From CBDCYS01 sp965226245 (GTDB taxonomy: Bacteria > Acidobacteriota > Terriglobia > Bryobacterales > UBA6623): a stretch of 64,000 bases of DNA. Below the pieces are notes generated by a model. It searched no databases. It saw only the letters and a program-made list of their open reading frames with translations, and had not been told where the DNA came from. Location of the stretch: assembly GCA_965226245.1 (NCBI GenBank), contig CBDDCL010000012.1, positions 6,755 through 70,754 on the forward strand, written 5' to 3'. The translations under genes and the position numbers were made by a program. Shown piece by piece: positions 24,783 to 33,193 of this stretch. Every line of letters starts with the position of its first letter. Positions within the stretch are counted from its first letter, which is position 1.

Positions 24783-25406
24783 ATTCGACGTACGAACAGG
24801 GACCGGCCCGACGCCGTACGCTATCGCGCAACTATTGCTGCGGGGTCCCTGAAAGTCGCCGAGAGCCGCGCCATCGCGGATCTATTGTTGCGGGGTGTTA
24901 ACGCCCATGACTGGCGCGCTGAGGTGGTGGAGAAAAACGTTCTCCAGATTAGAAGCCCGAAAACAGCAGCGCGGGTGGCCCAACTGCTCCGCGCCCGCCT
25001 CGAACTAATGCAGCCTGTGCTTTGGGAAATGGTCCGTGATGGTTCGGCCCTGCTTGCAACTCACGCCTGCCTCGCCGCTGCTGTGAAACACAGCCCTCTA
25101 CTCGGTGACTTTCTGGATATAGCGGTGCGTGAGCAGTACCGGCTATTCCGTCCGGCCATCTCCAATCCAATTTGGGAGCATTTTATCGAGGATTGCCGCA
25201 ACCGTGACACTGGCATGGCGGATTGGAGCGAATCGACAGTAGCGCGCTTACGTTCGACTGTGTTCGCGATCCTCGCGCAGGTCGGCTACGTCGAGAACAC
25301 ACTCACCCTCAAGTTGCAAACGGTCCATGTTGCCAGGGAAGTGCTGAACTACCTGCACGAGCGGGACGAAAAGTACGTGCTCCGCTGCATCGGGGTTCGA
25401 CCATGA
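24783..25406 (+). CDS. brxA: BrxA (DUF1819), BREX phage-defence protein
   Basis: First gene of the BREX operon; a small helical DNA-associated protein needed for defence. The family opening appears as 'VRYRATIAAGSLKVAESRAIADLLL', and the end as 'LNYLHERDEKYVLRCIGVRP'. No ATG, GTG or TTG lies close to that opening in frame. GAGGAGGAG (near 24768-24776) is well placed for an ATT at 24783, giving 207 residues, the usual BrxA size. The alternative is the in-frame ATG at 24666, which adds 39 residues with no homology. The stop overlaps brxB (ATGA). Confidence 0.82.
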   Translation: MRRTNRDRPDAVRYRATIAAGSLKVAESRAIADLLLRGVNAHDWRAEVVEKNVLQIRSPKTAARVAQLLRARLELMQPVLWEMVRDGSALLATHACLAAAVKHSPLLGDFLDIAVREQYRLFRPAISNPIWEHFIEDCRNRDTGMADWSESTVARLRSTVFAILAQVGYVENTLTLKLQTVHVAREVLNYLHERDEKYVLRCIGVRP

Positions 25407-26011
25407 ATGACCCGCTGACCCATCGGCTCAACCAGATCCTTCCAAAGCTCACATCGGACGATTTCCTCAGCGCCCGTGGCATTGGCAATGAGATCGCCTT
25501 CTACATCTTCGACTATGCGCCGGAGGATGAGTTGCGCATCCGCGAACACATCCGATTCCTCGTGGATCACCTGCCAAAGAACAGGTCCGGTCTGCGTGTG
25601 GCCCACGTCAACCTCTTCGACTTCCTGATCCATTACCTCAAGGAGCGCAACCTGCTGGAGAAGTCGTTCCGGTTGCAGCGCGAGAAGGGCAACGACGCGC
25701 TTCTCAAGGCATTGAAGGGCATCCTGCATGAGGAAAAGATCGCCCAACGTTTTGCCGGCATCGCAAAGCCCGCGGAGCATGACCTCGTTTTAATATCCGG
25801 GATCGGCAGTGTGTATCCGCTACTCCGATCGCATACCTTGCTCAGCAATCTGCACGCCATCATGGGGCAGACGCCCCTGGTTATGTTCTACCCCGGAAGA
25901 TATGACACGCAGACATTACGGCTCTTTGGCAAGACCGGCCTGGCCGGTGGTTCCACCGAGGAACGCAAGAAGAAAACAAACTACTATCGGGCCTTCAGGC
26001 TGATTGATTAA
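25403..26011 (+). CDS. brxB: BrxB (DUF1788), BREX protein
   Basis: 202 residues from the ATG overlapping the brxA stop. It matches the family in size and pattern: 'RLNQILPKLTSDDFLSARGIGNEIAFYIFDYAPEDELRIREHI', 'HVNLFDFLIHYLKERNLLEK' and the Gly-rich 'LISGIGSVYPLLRSHTLLSNLHA'. It is a conserved component thought to bridge other Brx proteins. It is followed directly by brxC. Confidence 0.92.
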   Translation: MNDPLTHRLNQILPKLTSDDFLSARGIGNEIAFYIFDYAPEDELRIREHIRFLVDHLPKNRSGLRVAHVNLFDFLIHYLKERNLLEKSFRLQREKGNDALLKALKGILHEEKIAQRFAGIAKPAEHDLVLISGIGSVYPLLRSHTLLSNLHAIMGQTPLVMFYPGRYDTQTLRLFGKTGLAGGSTEERKKKTNYYRAFRLID

Positions 26012-26024
26012 AGCGGGAGCACTG

Positions 26025-29000
26025 ATGCGCATTCAGAACCTATTCCAGAAGGACATTTTCCGGCCCATCAATGGCGTCGTAAAAGCCGATCAGCTGGACG
26101 AATCATCGGTCTGGCAAGAGTTGGAGGAGTTCGTCGTCACAAAGGAACTGGATCAACACCTTCGGCGCTTCTTCTCCAGCTACTGCGAAGCGATGGACAA
26201 GACCGGGGACCCGGATGTTGCAGGAAGGATCGGGGTCTGGGTCTCAGGCTTTTTTGGATCCGGTAAATCCCATTTTCTCAAGGTGCTGTCCTATCTGCTC
26301 AATAACGAGACCCATACGCACGATGGCCAGACCCGGCGGGCCGTCGAGTTCTTCGATCCAAAAATCAAGGACGCAATGCTGCTCGGGGACATCAAGCGCG
26401 CGGTCGCATCCCATACCGATGTCATTCTGTTCAATATCGACAACAAGGCGGACAACAAGGCCGGGCGCGATGCCATCTTGGCGGTGTTTCTCAAAGTGCT
26501 GAACGAGTTGGCGGGCTACAGTGGCGATCACCCGCATATCGCCCACATGGAGCGTTATCTCGAAGGTAAGGGCAGGCTTGGGATCTTTCACGATGCCTAT
26601 CGGACAATGACCAGCACTCACTGGACCGAGGAACGCGACGCCTACGCGTTCAATCGGGACGAGGTCATCAAGGCACTGGCCCATACCCTGCGCCAGAGTG
26701 AACAATCCTGCGAAAAATGGATTGACGGGGCCGAGGACAACTTCGCCCTGACCATCGAGAACTTCTGTAAATGGGTCCAGGACTATCTCGACAGCAGGGG
26801 AGAGGACCACCGCATCGTCTTTCTCGTTGACGAGGTCGGGCAGTTCATCGGCACCGATCCCCACCTGATGCTCAATCTGCAAACCATCACCGAAGAACTG
26901 GGCACCGTCTGTATGGGCCGGGCTTGGGTCGTCGTCACGTCGCAGGAGGACATCGATGCAGTGCTCGGTGAGATGCAGGGAACCCGCGCCAACGACTTTT
27001 CCAAGATTCAGGGTCGGTTCCGCACCCGCCTGTCGCTGTCCAGCGCCAATGTGGATGAGGTCATTCAGCAACGCCTGCTTGCCAAGCGGGAAGAAGTACG
27101 GGCCGACCTGAAGGCGGAGTACGCCAAACAGGGTGACATCCTTAAGAATCAACTGTCCTTCAAGGATGTCGGCACGACCTTCCCGCAGTTCAGGGATGCG
27201 GATGATTTCGTGCGGGATTATCCCTTCGCGCCCTACCAGTTCAAGCTGCTCCAGAAGATTTTCGAGTCGATCCGCAAGGCGGGAGCCACCGGGCTCCATC
27301 TGGCCCAGGGGGAGCGCTCCTTGCTGGACGCCTTCCAGCATGCGGGGCAGTCCGTGTCCAACATGGAAGTGGGCATTCTGGTCCCGCTGTATCGCTTTTA
27401 CCCTTCCATTGAGAGCTTCCTCGACACCACCGTCAAACGCACCATCGACCAGGCCAGAGACAATGCGAGTCTGGAAGACTTTGACACCCGACTCCTCAAA
27501 GTGCTTTTTCTCATCCGCTACGTCGATGAAGTCAAAGGCAATGTCGATAACCTTGTCACCCTGTGCCTTGATCAGATCGACGCAGACCGCTTGGCGTTGC
27601 GAAAAAACATCGAGGCCTGTCTTCAGCGATTGGAGCGGGAAACGCTCGTCAACCGCAGCGGCGACACTTACTTCTTCCTGACCAGTGAAGAGCGCGACAT
27701 CAATCGCGAAATCAAGAACGTCGAATTGAGCAGTGCGGAGGAGGCCAAACTTCTGGGCGAACTCGTCTTTGACGATGTGCTGAAAGGTCAGCGCAAGCAC
27801 CGCTTCAGCACCAACAAGATGGATTTCAGCTTCAACCGTACTTGCGACGCGTATCCGGTCGGCAATCGTACCGAGGGTGGGCTCATCGTCTCGATTCTTA
27901 CGCCGCTGGCCGATGACTACGAGTCTTATCAGGACGGCAAGTGCGTGTTGGATAGCGGCCAGGATGGCGGGCAAGTTCTCATCCGAGTGCGGGACGACAA
28001 GAGTCTGGGGCGCGAGCTGCGCACGCTGTTACGGACGGACAAATACATTCGGACGAAGGATGACGGCACCCTGCCGCCAACTACGAAACGGATACACCGA
28101 GACCTGGCTGACGAGAATCGCATTCGACGCGAACGCCTGACCAGCCTACTCGGCGAGATGCTGGCGGCCGCCAGCTACTTTGTGGCGGGGCAGCGGCTGG
28201 AGGTTGTCGGCAGTGTCCCCCAGGCAGCCCTGAGTGAGGCGATGGAATACCTCATCCAGAACACCTTCACCAAGATGAGCTATCTCAAAACGCTTCGCGA
28301 CGATCCGCTCAAGGAGATCCAGGCCGTTCTACGCAGCAATGCTATTGGACAACACAACCTCGGCATGGATATGCCCCAGGGCAATCCACAGGCCACTGAA
28401 GACCTCCGCGGTTACATCGAGCTTTGCACGAAGACCAGCCGACAGGTTGTGTTGTTCGACATGCTCACCGCGCGCTACGCCAATCGTCCATATGGCTGGC
28501 CTGAGTTTGAGGTGATTCTTCTGCTGGCCAGGCTCTACATGGCCGGCGAAGTGCAATTCGTCTCAGGCGGTGCGGCAATCCCGAAGGGCAAGCTATACGA
28601 AGCGCTCACGTCACGGCACAAATGGCGAAACATCACTGTCGTCCAGCGGGCTACGTCCAAGCCCGAGGATGTGAAGAAGGCTAGGGAACTCGGACGGGAC
28701 GTATTCTCGGAGATGGGGCCGGAGGGCGAAGACGCCCTATTCGAGTTCCTGAAGGGCAGGCTCGAAGGCTGGCGCGAGAAGTTGAGCCGGTATCGTGACA
28801 TGGCGGATACCGGCAGTTACCCCGGAGCCGAGGATATCGCAGACAGCCTCAGCCTTTTAAATACGCTTGTGGCTCCCGAGGACAGCAATAGGTTCCTGGC
28901 GCAGGTCAATGAGCGCGGAAGCGACCTGCGGGACGTCGCCGACAGGTTCCATGATCTCGATCACTTCTACCAACATCAGCGCCCCATGTGGGACAAGCTT

Positions 29001-29597
29001 AGCGCGGCATCGGGCAGATTCAAACTCAACCAGATGGAACTGGATCGAGACGACTCCGCCGGGCCTGCGCTGCGGCGGATGAGCGAAATCCTCTCTGCAC
29101 CGAATCCTTACGGATTGCTCAAGGAAGCCGAAGGGCTGATCCGCACGGTAAGTGAAGTGAACGAGAAACTGCTTTCTGCGCGACGGGCCCAGGCGCTTGC
29201 AACAATAGCCGAACAAACCGCCAGCGTGAGCGCGGAAGTATCGACAGCGGGTGGGGACGAAGCGTTGAAAACAACGTGCCTCACGCCACTGGAAAATCTG
29301 GCGAACCAGGTTTCGACCCACGAGAGTCTCGCGCATATCGGCCAGGCTGAGGCCGAAGCCGTGCGCTTGAAGGACGAGGTGTTGGACCAGGTCGAGCGCT
29401 ATCTAGAGCGGAAAGCCGAGGAAGGCAAGGCAAAGCAGGACAAGCCGGTAGTCAAGCCCCGGCGGGTCGTCTCTCCTGGCAAGTTCGTCAAGTCATCCTA
29501 TCTTGAATCTAAGGCCGACGTGGATGCTTTCCTTGACGACCTCCGCACGGAACTGACCGATGCCCTGGCCAGAAACGAGCGCATAGAAATCCGCTAG
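26025..29597 (+). CDS. brxC: BrxC, large BREX P-loop ATPase
   Basis: 1190 residues from the ATG at 26025, which has CGGGAG upstream; the TTG at 26004 is less likely because it overlaps brxB. Walker A (GFFGSGKS) is at residues 75-82, close to the N-terminus as in BrxC/PglY. An acidic Walker B candidate, 'HRIVFLVDEVGQFIG', lies near residue 265. The C-terminal part is long and helical. It supplies the ATPase activity of the defence complex. An antisense open frame of over 500 codons exists here but is a GC-driven shadow. Confidence 0.95.
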   Translation: MRIQNLFQKDIFRPINGVVKADQLDESSVWQELEEFVVTKELDQHLRRFFSSYCEAMDKTGDPDVAGRIGVWVSGFFGSGKSHFLKVLSYLLNNETHTHDGQTRRAVEFFDPKIKDAMLLGDIKRAVASHTDVILFNIDNKADNKAGRDAILAVFLKVLNELAGYSGDHPHIAHMERYLEGKGRLGIFHDAYRTMTSTHWTEERDAYAFNRDEVIKALAHTLRQSEQSCEKWIDGAEDNFALTIENFCKWVQDYLDSRGEDHRIVFLVDEVGQFIGTDPHLMLNLQTITEELGTVCMGRAWVVVTSQEDIDAVLGEMQGTRANDFSKIQGRFRTRLSLSSANVDEVIQQRLLAKREEVRADLKAEYAKQGDILKNQLSFKDVGTTFPQFRDADDFVRDYPFAPYQFKLLQKIFESIRKAGATGLHLAQGERSLLDAFQHAGQSVSNMEVGILVPLYRFYPSIESFLDTTVKRTIDQARDNASLEDFDTRLLKVLFLIRYVDEVKGNVDNLVTLCLDQIDADRLALRKNIEACLQRLERETLVNRSGDTYFFLTSEERDINREIKNVELSSAEEAKLLGELVFDDVLKGQRKHRFSTNKMDFSFNRTCDAYPVGNRTEGGLIVSILTPLADDYESYQDGKCVLDSGQDGGQVLIRVRDDKSLGRELRTLLRTDKYIRTKDDGTLPPTTKRIHRDLADENRIRRERLTSLLGEMLAAASYFVAGQRLEVVGSVPQAALSEAMEYLIQNTFTKMSYLKTLRDDPLKEIQAVLRSNAIGQHNLGMDMPQGNPQATEDLRGYIELCTKTSRQVVLFDMLTARYANRPYGWPEFEVILLLARLYMAGEVQFVSGGAAIPKGKLYEALTSRHKWRNITVVQRATSKPEDVKKARELGRDVFSEMGPEGEDALFEFLKGRLEGWREKLSRYRDMADTGSYPGAEDIADSLSLLNTLVAPEDSNRFLAQVNERGSDLRDVADRFHDLDHFYQHQRPMWDKLSAASGRFKLNQMELDRDDSAGPALRRMSEILSAPNPYGLLKEAEGLIRTVSEVNEKLLSARRAQALATIAEQTASVSAEVSTAGGDEALKTTCLTPLENLANQVSTHESLAHIGQAEAEAVRLKDEVLDQVERYLERKAEEGKAKQDKPVVKPRRVVSPGKFVKSSYLESKADVDAFLDDLRTELTDALARNERIEIR

Positions 29598-29614
29598 ACC
29601 GGCGCCGATACAAC

Positions 29615-32600
29615 ATGCATCGCAACACACTCGAAGCCTATGCCCAAAAAGCACGGCGCGATTTCATCGCGGCTATAACCGACCGGGCGGCGTTTTACGG
29701 CCTGACCGCCAAAAGCATTGAGCCGGTTGTGGAGGAGGGCGATGTGACCTTGATCGGGGCACACGCCTTTCCCCGCAATGTGGCGGAACCTCGCAAGCTT
29801 CTGGAAGAACAGATCCAGCGCGACGGCTTCGAGCAGACCATGGAGGCGATGGCCTATACGTGGTTCAACCGCTTTGCAGCCATACGTTACATGGAGCTGC
29901 ACGACTACCTGGATCATGGCTACCGCGTTCTGAGTCATCCCGAGGGCCAGAACCAGCCCGAGATCTTGGAGCACGCCGCCGATGTCGATCTACCGGGCCT
30001 CGACCGGAAGGAAGCCGTGGAGCTGAAGCTCGACGGCAGCAAAGACGAAGAGCTCTACCGGCTGCTCCTCAGGGCCCAGTGCAACGCCCTGCACCAGGCC
30101 ATGCCCTTTCTTTTCGAGCACAGCGCCGGGGATGCGACCGATCTCCTGCTGCCCGCCACCCTGCTGCATACCGACTCGCCGATCCGCCAGATGGTCGAGG
30201 ACATTGAAGAGAGCGCCTGGGGTCAGATCGAGATCATCGGCTGGCTCTACCAGTTCTACATCTCGGAGAAGAAAGACCAGGTGATCGGCAAGGTTCTGGC
30301 CTCCGAAGACATTCCGGCGGCGACCCAGCTCTTCACACCCAACTGGATCGTGAAATACCTGGTCCAGAACTCGCTGGGTGCGCAATGGCTGGCGACCTAT
30401 CCGCACTCCTCAATCAGGGAGCAGATGGACTACTACATCGAGCCCGCCGAGCAGACTGACGAGGTCAAAGCGCAGCTCAAGTCCATCACGCCCAGCACGC
30501 TCAACTCCGAGGCCCTAACCCTCATCGACCCGGCCAGTGGCTCCGGGCACATCTTGGTGGAGGCCTATGAGCTGTTCAGGGCCATCTACCTGGAGCGCGG
30601 CTACCGCCAGCGGGATGTGGCTCGGTTGATCTTGGAGAAAAACCTCTTCGGCCTCGACATCGACGAGCGCGCAGCGCAACTGACGGGCTTTGCGCTGATG
30701 ATGAAGGGGCGGGCTGATGATCGTCGGCTTTTTGAACGGGGGGTAAAGCTTAACGTGATGGCGCTGGTCGACAGCAAGGGGTTTGATGCGGAGCGGCTGG
30801 CTCAGAGCATGAAGCTGGCGGACTACGGGCTTGCGGTTAGCGACCTTCCAGAGTTGAAGCGGCTCTTCGAGCACGCCTCGACCTTTGGCTCGCTGATTCA
30901 AGTTCCGGAGGAACTGGCTGCGAAGCTGCCGGCGCTGAAGCAATTGAGCGAGGCGACCAGCCAGGACCTGTTTGTGTCGGATGATCTCAGGCGTTTGGCA
31001 CCGCTGGTGCGACAGGCCGAGTTACTGTCGGCCAAGTACGATGCGGTGGTGGCGAATCCTCCATACATGGGAAGTAAGGGCATGAACGCCCTAGTTAAGA
31101 AGTTCGCCAAAGATCACTTCCCAGACGCCAAAAACGACCTCTTCGCCTGCTTCATCGAGCGTGGCTACACACTGGCGAAGGATGCCGGCCACAACGCCAT
31201 GGTCACCATGCAGAGTTGGATGTTCCTGTCATCGTTCGAAAAGATGCGCGAGAGGATGCTGCGGGAGAAGACCATCGTGACAATGGCGCACATGGCTAAT
31301 GGTGTGATGGGCATCGCGTTCGGGACAGCGGCCACAATTTTGCGCAACTTGCCGGTTTCTGGATACGTCGCTGACTACTCGCACACTTCGGTTGACGACC
31401 TTAGTGACCAGCGTGTGCCGTCTGAATTCCCTGTTCGCAACAACAGGCTCAAGCGGGTTGCCCAAAACGAGTTAAAGAAAATCCCCGGCAGTCCAGTGGC
31501 TTATTGGGTGAGTGAGTGGATGCGGGACGTATTTGAAGAGGGGACGCTGCTAGGAAAGCTTGTTGATGCGAGAGTGGGCCTGCAAACGGGTGACACCGAT
31601 CAGTTCTTGCGGCGTTGGCATGAGGTGGACCACGGAAAGTGTTCTTACGGGTCCGAAAGCAGAGACGCCGCGGCCCAATCGGGTAAGAAGTGGTTCCCTT
31701 ACAACAAGGGGGGAGAGTTCAGGAAGTGGTACGGAAATCAGGACTACCTGGTCAACTGGGAAAATGATGGGCGCGCGATTCGTGCTTTTGGTACGGAGAA
31801 TGGGGGGCGGGCAAGGTCGCGAGCGCAGAACACAGAGTTTTACTTCCAGGAGTCTTTAACTTGGTCAGACGTTACGTCCGGCCCCCCCTCGTTTCGTCTG
31901 AATGACAGAGGCAGCATCCACGACGTAGTAGCGATGTCAGCGTTCAGTTTTCGTGGAGTGGAGCGCCTGCTGCTCGCAGGCTATTGCAATACGCTGATCG
32001 TGCGAGCCATCGCTAGGGCAACGAATCCGACTCTGCACTTCCACATCGGCAACTTCGTGAACATCCCATTCATAGAGGTCGTTGGGCAAAAACTCAGCCT
32101 CGGTGTGACGAAGAACGTGGATCGGTTGGTGCGCACCACAGTCATCGACTGGAACACCTATGAACGCTCCTGGAACTTCGAATCCCTGCCGATCCTGACG
32201 GCATCCTCCGATCCCGCACCCACCCTCAAATCCAGCTACACCGCCTGGACTACCCAGAACCGCGATATCATCGCCGAGACGAAGCGTCTCGAAGAAGAGA
32301 ACAACCGGCTATACATCGACGCTTATGGACTACAAGACGAACTCATCCCCGGCGTTCCCATCGAGCAGATCACCCTCACGGTGAACCCCGCCTATCGCTA
32401 TGGCGGTAATCTCACCGAAGAGGAACAGTGGGATCGCTTCCGGCCGGACACCATGAAGGAGTTGATCTCTTACGCCATTGGCTGCATGATGGGCCGCTAC
32501 AGTCTGGACGCGCCGGGCCTCATCTACGCCCACAGCGGAGGTGCCGGCTTCGACCCCAGCCGCTACACCAGGTTCCCTGCCGACCCAGACGGCATCGTCC

Positions 32601-33193
32601 CACTCACTGATGGCGAATGGTTCGACGACGATGCCGCCCACCGACTCATCGAGTTCATCTCGGTGGTCTGGGACAAGGGCCACCTCGAAGACAACCTCAC
32701 CTTCCTGACCGATAACGTGCAGCGTGGGAAGAACGAGTCCAGCCGTGAGACGCTGCGCCGCTACCTGTGCGACAGGTTCTTCAAGGACCATCTGCAGACC
32801 TACAAGAAGCGCCCCATCTACTGGTTGTTCAGCAGCGGTAAGAACAAAGCGTTTCAGTGCCTCGTCTACCTGCACCGCTACAACGAAGGCACATTGGCCC
32901 GGATGCGTACCGAATATGTGATCCCGCTGCAGGGCATGATGGCTTCGCGTGTGCGCCAGTTGGAGAGGGATATTGCCGCCGCGGCCTCGACGGCTCACCG
33001 CAATCGGCTGGAGAAAGAGCGGGTGACACTGGTCAAGCAACAATCGGAGCTGCGGGAGTTTGACGAAAAGCTCCGCCACTACGCAGACCAACGCATCGGC
33101 CTCGACCTCGACGATGGAGTGAAGGTCAATTACGGCAAGTTCGGCGATTTATTGGCCGAAGTGAAGGCGGTTACAGGAGCCAAGGCAAACTGA
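29615..33193 (+). CDS. pglX: PglX (BrxX), adenine-specific DNA methyltransferase of BREX
   Basis: 1192 residues, standard for PglX. The SAM-binding motif 'DPASGSGH' begins at residue 305, and the catalytic 'NPPY' is at 481-484 ('VVANPPYMGSKGMN'), typical of N6-adenine methyltransferases. The enzyme marks host DNA at a short non-palindromic site, so that BREX spares it. It starts 17 bp after brxC and ends one base into the pglZ start. The target-recognition portion (about residues 600-830) has lower GC than the rest, consistent with specificity exchange. Confidence 0.95.
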   Translation: MHRNTLEAYAQKARRDFIAAITDRAAFYGLTAKSIEPVVEEGDVTLIGAHAFPRNVAEPRKLLEEQIQRDGFEQTMEAMAYTWFNRFAAIRYMELHDYLDHGYRVLSHPEGQNQPEILEHAADVDLPGLDRKEAVELKLDGSKDEELYRLLLRAQCNALHQAMPFLFEHSAGDATDLLLPATLLHTDSPIRQMVEDIEESAWGQIEIIGWLYQFYISEKKDQVIGKVLASEDIPAATQLFTPNWIVKYLVQNSLGAQWLATYPHSSIREQMDYYIEPAEQTDEVKAQLKSITPSTLNSEALTLIDPASGSGHILVEAYELFRAIYLERGYRQRDVARLILEKNLFGLDIDERAAQLTGFALMMKGRADDRRLFERGVKLNVMALVDSKGFDAERLAQSMKLADYGLAVSDLPELKRLFEHASTFGSLIQVPEELAAKLPALKQLSEATSQDLFVSDDLRRLAPLVRQAELLSAKYDAVVANPPYMGSKGMNALVKKFAKDHFPDAKNDLFACFIERGYTLAKDAGHNAMVTMQSWMFLSSFEKMRERMLREKTIVTMAHMANGVMGIAFGTAATILRNLPVSGYVADYSHTSVDDLSDQRVPSEFPVRNNRLKRVAQNELKKIPGSPVAYWVSEWMRDVFEEGTLLGKLVDARVGLQTGDTDQFLRRWHEVDHGKCSYGSESRDAAAQSGKKWFPYNKGGEFRKWYGNQDYLVNWENDGRAIRAFGTENGGRARSRAQNTEFYFQESLTWSDVTSGPPSFRLNDRGSIHDVVAMSAFSFRGVERLLLAGYCNTLIVRAIARATNPTLHFHIGNFVNIPFIEVVGQKLSLGVTKNVDRLVRTTVIDWNTYERSWNFESLPILTASSDPAPTLKSSYTAWTTQNRDIIAETKRLEEENNRLYIDAYGLQDELIPGVPIEQITLTVNPAYRYGGNLTEEEQWDRFRPDTMKELISYAIGCMMGRYSLDAPGLIYAHSGGAGFDPSRYTRFPADPDGIVPLTDGEWFDDDAAHRLIEFISVVWDKGHLEDNLTFLTDNVQRGKNESSRETLRRYLCDRFFKDHLQTYKKRPIYWLFSSGKNKAFQCLVYLHRYNEGTLARMRTEYVIPLQGMMASRVRQLERDIAAAASTAHRNRLEKERVTLVKQQSELREFDEKLRHYADQRIGLDLDDGVKVNYGKFGDLLAEVKAVTGAKAN

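Noticed and set aside
26244..27974. 576-codon open frame antisense to brxC
   Set aside because: It lies wholly within the conserved brxC coding sequence, has no ribosome binding site or family features, and is expected in high-GC DNA.
32330..33091. 253-codon open frame antisense to pglX
   Set aside because: A shadow of the strongly conserved PglX C-terminus.
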